Source: Tetracentron sinense (Eukaryota > Streptophyta > Magnoliopsida > Trochodendrales > Trochodendraceae). Taken from it: DNA of 64,000 nt. The position numbers and the translations under genes were made by a program. Shown here in pieces: positions 36,801 to 46,922 of the stretch; position 1 is the stretch's first letter, and the number at the start of each line of letters is the position of its first letter. The DNA lies in the NCBI GenBank assembly GCA_015143295.1, contig CM026570.1, positions 5,976,047 to 6,040,046 of the forward strand, in the 5' to 3' direction. Under the pieces are notes generated by a model. That model ran no database searches, had not been told where the DNA came from, and saw nothing but the letters and a program-made list of their open reading frames with translations.

Positions 36801-39800
36801 CTTACCACCTTTCATCAGTTAATGATATTATTGGTACTGGTCTAACTTTATCTTGCATGAACAAACTTTGTTAATATTTTTTTATTAGAAAATACCTCGT
36901 AACACCTATTTCTAACCCTTTTACGAAGTTGAGGTGACTTCCCTGATTGCTTCATAAAAGATTTTAGAGGCAAAACTTTGTAATATGCAGTGTAGTCAAG
37001 GCGACTAGGCGATTTGGTTTGCCTAGGCGAGGCGTGGCCTAGGTGATAAAAATTAATTAAAAATTATATTTATATAAATAACATATATACATATTACATA
37101 AATAGAGAAATATAATTAGCTTGAAGTTTAAACCTAATTTATAATACTTTTAGTGTTTTAAACTTTATAAATAAGGTGAGTCATGAGTGAGAGAGGGAGG
37201 AGACTGCCTTCCCAAAAAAAAAAAAGAAGCAGAATTGTAGTCAAATGACTAAGCAGGTTAGTGATTAACTAAGAAAATTTAATCTAGTTTAGTAGTCAAA
37301 GGGAAAACTGATGTGTGGGTAAACCAATGATTTGACTGAGTTGTTTAACAGGACCGGGTGTGACCTGTATATCTTGTAGCCTGTGATGATTCTTTTGCTG
37401 ACTTTATTTTTTGGTTAAGGCGAACTAAACACACTCACACATGCTCAGACCTAATGTAAGTACCATAAGGGTGTAAAATAGCGATTCTAGTATTTCGGTT
37501 TCCACCGCAAAGTGAACCTCTCTTCTTCTCCTCCCTCTCTCTTCTTCCATTCCCAATCTCTTTTTGTTCGATTTCTTCTGTTATTTTGGCCGGATTTTGT
37601 TCGTAATACCGCTGGTAAAAATATCAGAGAGTTGAAATCCCCGACAAGAAATCTTTGAAGTTTTCAGGAAATAGTGATTCTGTTTTGCTTAAGTGGGTAA
37701 TGAAGCATCATCAATGACCGCAGTGATTCGAGTATTCCGGTAAAAAAGCAGAAAATAAGAAATGGAGGCAGCGAAGGGTGAAGAAAAGAGAGAGAGAGAA
37801 GCAGACGGGAGAGAGAGAGAGAGAGAGAGAGAGGTAGGTACCTTCTTCTTTCCTCTTCTTCTTCTTCTTCTTCTTCTTCGTCTTCTTGGGGTTCTCCTTT
37901 CTTCTTTTTCGGGTTCCTCCTTTTCCCAACTTCAAAATGCTCTAAAATTAAGAAATACGAAAGTATATATGCAAGAGGACTAATATTAAGTAAACTAATT
38001 AATTAAACAAATTAAAACCTAAGTTAAAAACCATTCGGTAATACCAAAAGAGGGAAAAACCCGTAACATTTATAACCCATTCGCCCAGGCGACGCCCAAG
38101 TGACCACCCAGAGAACCTCGCCCGACTAAGTAACCGCCCAGGTGATCCACCTTGTAAAACGCCTAGGCGGCTCCTTGACTACACTGGTAATATGATTCCC
38201 TCAAGATAATGATCTTAAACAGAATTAAAAAGACAAAGTGTGTTATTAAGCAAGAATAATTCATTTAGAAGTACATGTAATATTAATGTAATAATGCCTC
38301 TCATGCTTCTTATTTTGGATACTTAAAATCATGCGGAAGATGGTAAACAACCATGATTGAAATGAGTGAGGCTTCACCCGTACAAAAAATAAAATAAAAT
38401 GGCAGGCTTTGGTTGCCTTCTATGAGAGAGGCTTCAAGCCTTCACCTGTGCAAAAAATCATTGACATGGAGTCTCGTTTATGGCTGTGCATACAATTTAT
38501 CATTGTCATCAGTGCCTTATCCAAATATTTGTATTTGCAAAATTAAATATGTTTCACCATTCCACTATATTAAATATGCATTTGCTGATGTTAAATTTGG
38601 CAAAAGTTAAGTAGGTTGATTTTTACCAAGCCAAAGAATTTCCATGTCTCATTCTCTCTAACTTGGACACATTGTATGTGAAGGTTGAAGCCATAATTGG
38701 AAAAAATGACGAGGCCATTATGAATTTTGAAAAGGTAAATAATGATGTTAACACGTAAATGCCATAGTTCATCCTCTTTGTATAGATACATATCTGATGT
38801 TTAAGTAGATCCCATAGGTCATCCTCTTTGTATATATACATATCTGATGTTTAAGGTCTTTCACAGGCTCGATCCTTTGATCCATACATTGTCTCCTACA
38901 TGGATGAGTATGCCATGCTGCTAAAGATGAAATCTGATCATTCGAAGCTAAACAAGTTGGTGCATGATTTGCTGAGTATTGACCCTACTAGGGCAGAAGT
39001 CTTTGTTGCAATGTCTGTATTGTGGGAACGGAAAGATGAGAGAGGAGCGTTGGCTTATGCGGAGAAGGTTAGTTTTTCCATTTTGAAGTAATCCTGATTC
39101 TTTTCCTTTTCTAATAATATCTCACAAGCCCATTATTTGTTTGCAACCAGAGCATCCGAATCGATGAGAGGCACATACCAGGTTATATAATGAAGGTACT
39201 AAAGTAGTTTCATATTTGATTAAACTGACATAATCAGGCAATTTATTGTAATATATGTTTTGACACATGATTGTCGTGAATCTCATTGACCACTGGCATA
39301 ATTTCATACAATTTCAGGGTAACCTATTTTTATCACTAAATCGACCAGATGCTGCTGTTACTGCCTTCAGGGGAGCTCAAGAATTAAGGCCCGATCTTCG
39401 GTCCTATCAAGGTGTGTTTTGTATGGGAATGTCATAAGATTGATTAGTTAGTTTTTTGGGCAGCTTACGTACATACTGTGTCTGCCATCGGTGGTGTCTA
39501 CTTAATCAATATTCATATTTCAAAAAAGAATGAAAACAGAAAAGAAAAAGATAACAATTGTATGACTGGGAATTCATGATGTTTTCAGGTTTAGTACGTT
39601 CTTATTTGGCGCTCTCTAAAATCAAAGAGGCTTTGTATGCTGCCAGGGAGGCAATGAAGGCCATGCCTCAATCAGCAAAGGCTCTTAAATTAGTTGGTGA
39701 TGTACATGCTAGTAATCCTGGTGGGAGAGAGAAGGTAAGCTTGTACCGGATCATCAGCATCATAGAAATCTCCCTCAATCTAAGAGAAGAATGTTATTGT

Positions 39801-42800
39801 TTGTTAAAATTGGGTGGTTCGTTCCAGTTTTGGGAGTTTAGTTTGGAATTTTCCTCAATCTAAGAAAAGAATATTAGAGATTGTTCAAATTGGGTGGTTC
39901 ATTCCTGTTTTGGGAGTTAGTTTGATGTTAAGTTGTCAACATGGCTAGGTGATTGTCTTTGCCCTATTAGAGTCTTCAAGCTTTGCACAATATTGCCCTT
40001 CAAAGTTCCTTGTATGTGTATGGTGTGATTGTCTTCATGAATCTAGAGTGTACAGGCCAGTTTCCAGCCTTAGTTACAACATAGAAGGATCTTCGACCCT
40101 AGGTGCCATTCTATCTTTGAACTTGCTTCTGCTCTTGATCCCCTAATCCTTTTGCTCCACCTACCAACTACTACCACTGTGAGTCTATCAAGACCATCTC
40201 AATTTCCAATCAATTTATGGTGCTTCTGGTTTTTGGCAATATCAAGTCTAGATATTATATTTTTCTATGAATATTATTGTGATCTTTTATTAATACAAAT
40301 GCTTAATTTAAATACTTACTGTCATTATTTTAAATAGAGTCTTCATAGGTGCTCTCGCTTTATGCAATTCATATTAAGTGCCGCTTCCTTCTTTGTGTTA
40401 TCATTCTTGCTCCTGCCTGCCTTTGTGAAAATTAACACGTACAGTGGGCCAATTGGTCTAATTTGTGAATTTTCAGTTGTGGCTAAAGCTCAGATCATTC
40501 ACTCACTAGCCTCATCAAATTCGTGTTTTCTCATTTTCATTTTCTGTTTGTTTTTCATTTTACATGGGCTTGTTGAAAGAGGCTTCAACAAGGATGGGGC
40601 TTTAGGTCTTCTTAGAGGGTTTAAAGCAGGGAATTTCCTTAATCTTTCCGACATTTTGGTTGAACCAAACACCGCTATGTGTTGGGCTCTTAGGGAAATG
40701 TGGGTTCTTGGAGATTGTAGTGCAAAGGTCTGCTCATGACACTGTGGATGATCTTGCTAAGAAAAGTGGGGTATGTAGGGATATTATTTGTTGGGAAAAT
40801 GTGACCCTATGTGATTGGATCTCCTTGAAAAATCAAAAGACCTTTCTGGTTGGTATTGTCGATGAGAAGCACTTAAGGACTCATGAAGTATTATGCTAGA
40901 AGGTAAATATCAATCTATCGTAATGAAGATGATATGTTCCATGAATCACCTAATAAGAGGCAAGTTGCATTTAATACTTAAAAGTTTGCCACTACCTATG
41001 AGTAATTTGGAAATACTCTAAAGCCCTTACATAGTCTAGGCATGGTTCAAAATCTAGATATTGAGATATGGAAACTTATTCGTAGATACATATCGACTAT
41101 CGATACACACGCAAATGCTGCAAAAAATTGAAGAAACATTGGAAATGCATGGGAACTAATGAAAAATTAAAGCCAAACTTATTTTAATGATAAGATAAAG
41201 CTGAAATTATGATATAAAGAGTCCAATGCATATCATTTTAACCATCTTAATGAATTATCACAAAGCATTTCCTAAAAGTGTAGATACATTGTGCATATAT
41301 GTATAGATATACTAACACAACATAAATTTAGACAAATAAAGCCCTATTCATAACAAAACAATCAGTTTAGGCATTATACAGAGGTTTAAGATTACTACAC
41401 TATTAACACAAGTTTACACAAGTAGAGGCACAATAAAGACTTTCAATATGTGACGTATACACGTGTAAACAATTGGAAGTATACATTAAGCTTTTATGAA
41501 ATATAATAAGACATTATTGGCTTACCTAGATAGTAATCACTAATCAGTATCTAATTGACTTACATACGGGTCCGAGATCGCTAGTACTACTGCTAGCCGA
41601 ATCCCCTTCAACCTATGGTATGTATGCCAGACATGGTTGCAGTACTGAGCCAACTCAGCTCTAATACCAAGCCTGATATTCTTCAATACTGAGGATTAGG
41701 CTGCATAACGGGATAAGCATTTGGAGCTCTTGGAGCGGTTATATTGCCTTTCGATTGTTCTCCTAGGAGATAACACTTGTTTTCTATAGTTTGAAACCGA
41801 TGGATTGGTCTTTTTTTTAGGGTTATTAGGTAAGATGAGGAGGTGAAGAGCAAGAGAGAAGGAAGAAATAGATTTAGAAGCTTGAAAACAGGCTTTTATA
41901 GACTTGGGTTTGATAGGTTTTGGTGCATATTGTATGATACGGTATGATACACACCAAATCATCGGAATTTTTACATGTAAGTTGCGTTTCTTTTAGGGGA
42001 TCCGAAATATCGAAAGGCATCAATACGTACAATATTTTGAATTGTGACATTAAGCTTGGTTGATAGATACCTAATTGCACCAACTTTTAATTAAAGTGCG
42101 CATCATATAACTGATGTACTGACTATATGAAGGATTTACTTATATAATATGGTTATGCTTATATCTAATATTGGAAAATATAGAATCCTTGGTATCTAAG
42201 TTTTAATTTCATCTGGTGATAATGACTTTATTGGTGTATAGGGTGAGCCTGAAACATGATTAAATACCCTACACACACACACATTTATATATTTTTATGT
42301 CTGTATGTCCACACATTTCTCTTATTTTTATGCTAAAACTTAAAGTTAATATATTTTAAAAGTTTATAGGTATGAACTTCAATATTATGACAGCAAAGTT
42401 TATATAAATCGTAAGATTTTCCTATCATAAATGTTTGCAACAAATAGTCAATAAACAATAAACAAATGTTAATCAGGAATCCACAAGAGAGAAAAACATG
42501 GAATGTATTTAAACATGAAGCATGTGCTTTTCACATGTAAATTTCCGTGTAAGCTCTCTTCTTGAAGACAAATAACCCTCTTCTTAATTCAAGAGCTATG
42601 GTTGGACACTTTAAAAATTGAAGATGGCCCTTTCTTTGTAGTATGGGGTTTGGAATCCAAGGGGTGGAGTATCTTTGGGGTTGTTTATAAGAAATCTCTT
42701 TTACTTGCCTTCCTTTTAGGGTTGAGAAGGGATTAACCTTAAACCTTTAAGTCACTTTTCCAACTTCTGTAGTAATGGATTTCTTCCCAACATTGGGTCC

Positions 42801-45024
42801 TAAAAGGTCTTGCCCAATCTCTCTCTCTTAATCTTTAATTTTTTGAATCCTCTGATTTCTAGTTTTCTACCCCCTTTCCCCCCAACAGTTTTTACAGTGA
42901 AGAAAGTTTGCTTGTCATAACTCATTTTCGTTTCTCCACTTATAATCCTTTATTCTTTTTAATAATGCTTTTCTTGGTTGCTGACAAAAAAATTGAAAAA
43001 AAAGAAAGAGAGAGAGAGGGGTCACAACTCTGCATCAATTTGGAAGTTATGAATGTGCATCTACATATTTATATCCATTTTACAATATAACTAACATCAG
43101 TTCTTTAAATGTAATAGATTTATGCATCTTGGTTTCATTGTTCTATAAATCTGGAAGATACTAAACCACATTTCCGTGTTTATTTCAAAGAACGACTTCA
43201 AAAGCATCATAAATATTTTCCAAAGATTGTATTATAGCCATGATGTTTTAGTATCCCTTTTTGTATTGGCGTGGCTTCTCTATTGGAAATCTGTATATCA
43301 CTATTTAAACATATCGTATATTACTTGAAATGCTAAATTGGTTTATTATTATGTTACATCTACAGTTGCCCCTCTAATAATTTGCATTTATGGTGGAAAC
43401 AGGTTTTATAAAAATAGAGATCCTAAGTTTTTAATATCTATATTAATTTTTATTTGAATTGTGTAGAGTAGATTATCAAGTTTGGGCACTGTTACTGGTT
43501 AAAGCACTTATCTGTGATTTAAATTAGTATCTCGTTAGATAGAGTTTCTGTTTTAGGCTATATGATATTATTGATAATATGAGATATTTGAGGAGACCTG
43601 TAACATAGGGTATAACCTTTTATATATCTACCCATCCTTGTGTGAGATGCAGGGAGGGTAAACTTTGATTACCTATATTGTAGATTTATGATCTTTTGGT
43701 CGGTCATGAATAATAATTATAAAAAAAGGAGACCTACAAAAGGGAAAAAAGAAAAAAAGGGGAGGGGGTGTGGTGCAAGTCAGCCTTACAACACCATCTT
43801 TAGCTAACCCCTCTGCTCTTCTGTTGGCCAGTGATATAGCAAGTATGATAGGATGCAAGGTGCAGGGTAAAGGAAATATTCGTGAACACTGAATTCTTAA
43901 GAAAGAAGGGAAATTCATACCAGGCATGATATGATATCTGCACGCAATTTGAGTTTTTAAGTCTAGCTTATTTTATTCTGTTTTACATATTTTACTATTC
44001 AGTCTATGAAAACTCTAAAATATTATGTTCAGTAAGAATTGCTATACAGAACCCTCTCAGAGTATATATCCCTGTTGTACTTGCAGGATTTTGTATTTAC
44101 TAGAAGAAATTAGAGATTACAAATCATAGACAACGGAAAGATGAGGTTCCATCTATTTTCCATAAACTATTAGAGATTATAAACTATAGGATTACAGAAG
44201 CTTATATTGTTGTTAATAACAGCCATTGAAAGATAGTGATTAACGGAATACAATTGTATTAAGGCACACTTATGCTAGAGATCCCAATGGGTAAGAACAA
44301 TACCTCTGCTGCTACTCATTATCTAAGAGGAATCTTTGAATGCTCCATCAACAGGGCATTACATCAAACTGGATTTTTTTTAGTTTAAGTTGGTTGATTT
44401 AATCTTAAATTTGTAACAGGCAAAAAAGTTTTATGAGTCGGCCCTCCGTCTTGAACCTGGTTACCTTGGAGCTGCATTGGCCTTGGCTGAGCTCCATGTC
44501 GCCGAGGGCCGAAATGGAGATGCCGTATCTCTCCTGGAGAGATATCTCAAAGACTGGGCAGACGACTCCCTCCACGTTAAGTTGGCACAAGTATTTGCTG
44601 CAATGAGTATGATGCAAGAGGCATTGTCACATTATCAGGCTGCACTGAGGTAAAACCTTGTTCAAGTTTGCTTTTGGTTTTCTTTGCATTGCTTAGAAAT
44701 TTCAGAGCCATTTGTACATATTACAGTTGAGTTAGTTGCCTTAATTCCTGTATAACATACCCTAATGCCCTTATTGTGTCTACCGATAATTATCTATTTA
44801 TTTTACATTTCAGGATAAATCCGCAATGTGAAGCTGCAAAAAAAGGTCTAGAGCGCTTGGAAAAACAAATGAAGGTTCGTTCTCTGCTTCCTCTCATTAA
44901 TTGCATGTTCCCAGGGACTAAAATGGAGTTTTTGTAGGGAGTGGATCCAGATGCACCTGAAGAAGACGAAGAGAATGAAGTCGAGGATGCTGAAGGAGAT
45001 CAGGAAGATGCTGAGCTTCTATGA
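23243..45024 (+). CDS. APC7: Anaphase-promoting complex subunit 7 (TPR protein)
   Basis: TPR scaffold subunit of the APC/C ubiquitin ligase acting on mitotic regulators (family knowledge). Exons: 23243-23311, 23482-23547, 23670-23720, 24903-25040, 25152-25214, 25813-25928, 29775-29859, 30570-30629, 34100-34145, 34997-35070, 38684-38734, 38867-39067, 39151-39195, 39318-39411, 39589-39734, 44420-44649, 44814-44874, 44938-45024. They total 1683 nt, 560 aa, close to Arabidopsis (about 558). Diagnostic peptides are MEVPKDQITTLLEHGLYNSA, SISAINENE-like AINENEV, RWLQRYVEAQCC, VHDLLSIDPTRAEVFVA and MPQSAKALKLVGDVHA. TPR helices fill most of the protein; residues 533-560 form an acidic tail. Frames agree at every junction. 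Introns 6, 8, 10 and 15 are 3.5 to 4.7 kb and full of transposons, but the coding sequence is intact. Confidence 0.97.
26706..27184. mobile_element. hAT-like element with GAACCG motifs (APC7 intron 6)
   Basis: The element is flanked by a perfect 8-bp duplication, CTCTAGAC, at 26698-26705 and 27185-27192. Its ends are CAGGTTACCAAGTTCGC and, inverted, CAATGTTACCTGGTTC. Both subterminal regions are dense with GCGAACC/GGTTCG words: about 26730-26810 and 27060-27175. The 479-bp element has no coding capacity. Confidence 0.8.
27540..28063 (+). mobile_element. LINE 3' fragment in APC7 intron 6
   Basis: The plus strand encodes EESIDHLLLHFPYVIAIWYY, matching the zf-RVT region of plant LINE ORF2, followed by a decayed tail region ending CTATAAAAGAAAA. 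Stop codons and frameshifts interrupt it. The 5' boundary is uncertain. Confidence 0.65.
28140..29130 (+). mobile_element. Second LINE ORF2 fragment in APC7 intron 6
   Basis: Plus-strand frames encode LWWFNKEYGVLWKR and, 500 bp on, PKVEAFIWSTILDKVLIDDH, both from the C-terminal part of plant LINE ORF2 (the WRF..E...LW block and the zf-RVT block). The W..W.ER motif follows at about 28910. Several frameshifts. It lies just downstream of another LINE 3' end in the same orientation. Confidence 0.65.
29325..29624. repeat. Direct tandem duplication, 150-bp unit
   Basis: GGTACTTTGG starts at 29331 and again at 29481, and similarity continues for the whole 150-bp unit, ending at GCTCATATTGTGA in both copies. 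Units differ by a few percent. It ends about 150 bp before APC7 exon 7. Confidence 0.8.
31080..31560 (+). mobile_element. Copia-type reverse-transcriptase remnant in APC7 intron 8
   Basis: The plus strand encodes WVAAIEEEISDLHQNST and, in another frame, VDFDETFSPIIKPTTTCLV, both diagnostic of the Ty1/copia reverse transcriptase (RVT_2). Frameshifts and stops separate the pieces. No LTR is seen. The fragment lies between two 43-bp imperfect direct repeats (30837-30879 and 31581-31623). Confidence 0.75.
32235..33787. mobile_element. Long-TIR DNA element, MULE-like, in APC7 intron 8
   Basis: About 250 bp at each end are inverted copies (32235-32495 and 33540-33787). Shared words are GTACTCCCTATTCTTAC, ACACCCTATCTAAAC, ATCTAGATAATGCAT and CTCTCCCATCTCTC, with a GGCGGCGAC-type word near the inner end. 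Long inverted repeats suggest a Mutator-like element. Inside, 32490-32744 keeps an open frame (DLSATFTEITKRLEDLEAYS) that I do not recognise; it may be captured host sequence. Both sides abut TA/TC microsatellites, so the exact ends and the target-site duplication cannot be set. Confidence 0.6.
33023..33397. mobile_element. hAT-like element with GGAAGCG motifs, nested
   Basis: Perfect 8-bp duplication ATATAGAT at 33015-33022 and 33398-33405. The right terminus inverted reads CATAGTTACCAAGTCG; the left reads TATAGTTGTCGGGAAGC. GAAGCTCGCTTCCC and CGCTTTCGCTTC words crowd both ends. The element is 375 bp, non-coding, and inserted inside the long-TIR element 32235-33787. Confidence 0.8.
35133..35792. 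mobile_element. hAT-like element with CCTAGGCG motifs, copy 1 (APC7 intron 10)
   Basis: Ends are CAGTGTAGTCAAGGTGTCGC and, inverted, CAGTGTAATCGAGGCTAGGC. The flanking octamers ATTATACA (35125-35132) and GTTATACA (35793-35800) match at 7 of 8. GCCTAGGCG-type words cluster within 100 bp of each end. CAGTG termini with an 8-bp duplication point to the hAT superfamily. 660 bp, non-coding. Confidence 0.8.
36988..38186. mobile_element. hAT-like element with CCTAGGCG motifs, copy 2 (APC7 intron 10)
   Basis: Perfect 8-bp duplication GTAATATG at 36980-36987 and 38187-38194. Inverted ends CAGTGTAGTCAAGGCGACTA and CAGTGTAGTCAAGGAGCCGC. GCCTAGGCG and GCCCAGGCG words cluster at both ends. The interior (1199 bp in all) has a GA microsatellite and a TTC run near 37800-37880 but no transposase. 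It shares termini with 35133-35792 in the same intron. Confidence 0.85.
38762..38855. repeat. Tandem duplication, 50-bp offset, beside APC7 exon 12
   Basis: TCATCCTCTTTGTATA followed by ATACATATCTGATGTTTAAG occurs twice, 50 bp apart. The second copy reaches to 11 bp before the start of exon 12 (38867) and so supplies the region of its branch point and polypyrimidine tract. Confidence 0.8.
39771..39925. repeat. Tandem duplication, 80-bp offset, in APC7 intron 15
   Basis: CCTCAATCTAAGA, AATTGGGTGGTTC and GTTTTGGGAGTT recur in order 80 bp apart. The copies have diverged by roughly 10 to 15 percent. It starts about 35 bp after exon 15. Confidence 0.75.
40590..40900 (+). mobile_element. Possible LINE RNase H remnant (APC7 intron 15)
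   Basis: The plus strand encodes SAHDTVDDLAKKSGVCRD, resembling the last helix of LINE-type RNase H domains (the AD.LAK.G motif). The flanks are not recognisable. Confidence 0.35.
41041..42045. mobile_element. Possible hAT-like element related to 12640-13646 (APC7 intron 15)
   Basis: The left end CATGGTTCAAAATCTAGATA and the inverted right end CACAATTCAAAATATTGTAC resemble the CATGGTTCAAAATATCG termini at 12640-13646. The length, 1005 bp, is almost the same (1007 bp). Subterminal GATACATATCG and GATACGGTATGATAC words occur. I found no matching target-site duplication. The minus strand contains TGGTATTAGAGC (41658-41669), close to a methionyl-tRNA primer-binding site, so part of it could instead be an LTR element piece. 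Confidence 0.5.
43660..43927 (-). mobile_element. LINE RNase H and 3' end, minus strand (APC7 intron 15)
   Basis: The minus strand encodes SLANRRAEGLAKDGVVRL, the end of the RNase H-like domain of plant LINEs. Minus-strand sequence running down to about 43660 (ATTATTATTCATGACCGACC) resembles the LINE 3' region seen in other copies here. Confidence 0.6.
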
Positions 45025-46922
45025 GAGAAATATAGAGAAGGCTTTCAGATTGTTTTGTTCTTTCGAGTGCTAGCAATTACAACCACAGAGAATGGCCACA
45101 CCAGGCAAGTCAGGCATCAGATTGAAAAACACTATTCAGAGTGAACAAAAGTGAAATAGCATTGGCAAGCTTGAATATTGCATGTAATTTAAAAGATATG
45201 GCCAAAGAAGGGGAAAAAAAAATCCATTATGGTGTAATTTTCCTTGCTTATGTTATTTAATTGATGGGTTGCAATGTTGGCCCTTTTGCTCAATTCTGTC
45301 AATTTTTTAACTCAAAAAAATTGTTGGTATTGCGGCCTGTTTTCTGCAGTTTAAATTGCAATTTGAAAACATTATAATGGGAAAAAACTCTCCCACCCTC
45401 AAGAGTCAAGACCCTCCTCTTTGTGGTATTCAAATCTGAACATAACGAATTACAATTACGATTAATATCTATGACAATACCATTAATTAACAAGGAGACA
45501 ATTAAGAAATTGAAAATGTTAAGAGAATATTGGTTTAGATTAAATAAGAGAAAAGGATTACATGATAGTACCAGATTAGTTTTTTTCTCCCCAAAGAAAC
45601 TAGATTAGGTAGTTAACGTGTACTTCTGAGCTTGAGAGAAAATAGAAAATGAAATGTGGTTAAACAATCTCAGCTTTTAACAAATACTATACGAGGTTTA
45701 AGAGGAATTGATTATGTTACATGTTGATCAAAAAGAAAGTTAATTTTAATTGTAATTCTGATCTTTACTATTATAATGAGAGGGGTAGTTTTGTCTTTTT
45801 CTTTATTATGACAAAAATCAAATATTGTTATATCCCATTATTATTTAGTGTTATTTAGTGAATAGATGTTTTAGGGCATTATAATCATTTTAAATCTATT
45901 ACCTTCAATTCTCTTAGATAGGGCTGATTCCCTCAATTACCTACTCTTATGTTCTCTCTCCCACTCTCAATGTGTTTTCAGTTGCAGGACAACTCACCTT
46001 TCTAGCGCATTTTCTCTCCTATGCCTCCCCTCTTAACACACGTGCGTAGACCCACCGGCAGCCCACTAGTTCTCTATGATGTGAAGCAACAATTTCCTAA
46101 GAAAATGCTGAAGAAGATCAATCACTTCATCATGTATTTTCCAATTCAAACACAAATCAACCCACTTCTGTGCATAAATAGACAACACTGGCTGCAAATA
46201 TTATTCCAAATAAAAATGATAATTATTTTACAACGCAGCTCCCTGCAATCAATGTAACATAATAAAACTCAACTCTTGTCACCAAAAACCCATATGGTGG
46301 CAGTGTATAACTATCTAATTGCTTGAATTAACTTTAAATGTGCATATTGCAGCTTCTCCTTCATTAGGCATAAGGTTGATCCGGTCCATTCCGATCTCTA
46401 CCCTGAAAATGGGAAGGTCCATTTGGTCGAAGCATTCAGCATTCCTTCAATAAAATGTCTCGCCAATCTGTTTTCCGGAAAACACCAATTCTGTATGACT
46501 TGGGATCTTCAAGGAGACTGCCAGCACCACATGGAAGGCGCCACATACCCCTGTGCACACAAACCAATGCCTTGGTTGGCATGCACACGGGTATGTGACA
46601 CCTTCTGAGTGAATGCTGGCAGTCTCCTCACCAGTACCAACTGGAGAAGATCCTGTGTCATTCTGTATTCCTTTGCTGCATTAAATACTTTACAAAAACC
46701 AGCCTGCCAAATGAACATATTCCAGAATTGTCACAACATTTTCCTAAGAAATATTACACAAAAATGAAAATATCGAAGTAACAGTAGGTCATCATATAAA
46801 CAGGATACGGTTGCTAATAGATACAAATAGAATGTCTCCACCACAACCGTGATGCATATACAGCCAATATCATAAGACCAAGCCTGTGATTCAGTAGCTT
46901 GTGTTATGCAATATTGTCCAAA
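45025..46922. other. Convergent intergenic DNA between APC7 and the kelch gene
   Basis: Holds the 3' untranslated regions of both convergent genes; their exact ends are not visible. A strong foldback lies at 46503-46653. Otherwise AT-rich DNA with no supported gene. Confidence 0.65.
46503..46653. repeat. Foldback with pre-miRNA-like shape
   Basis: GGAGACTGCCAGCA (46513-46526) pairs perfectly with TGCTGGCAGTCTCC (46614-46627). Further in, CACATACCC (46542-46550) pairs with GGGTATGTG (46589-46597), TGTGCA with TGCACA, and AACCAA with TTGGTT around a 4-nt loop. GGATCTTC (46503-46510) can pair with GAAGATCC (46646-46653) below a side bulge. The 115-nt core has one long stem with scattered mismatches. 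I recognise no known plant miRNA in it, and a small foldback transposon is equally possible. Confidence 0.6.

Noticed and set aside
37711-37983. Two overlapping frames rich in Arg-Glu or Lys-Arg and Leu
   Set aside because: They are translations of GA and TTC microsatellites inside the hAT-like element 36988-38186.
41041-42045. Confident hAT call for this element
   Set aside because: The ends and length match 12640-13646, but flanking octamers (AGTCTAGG and ACATTAAG) do not agree, so it is listed only as possible.
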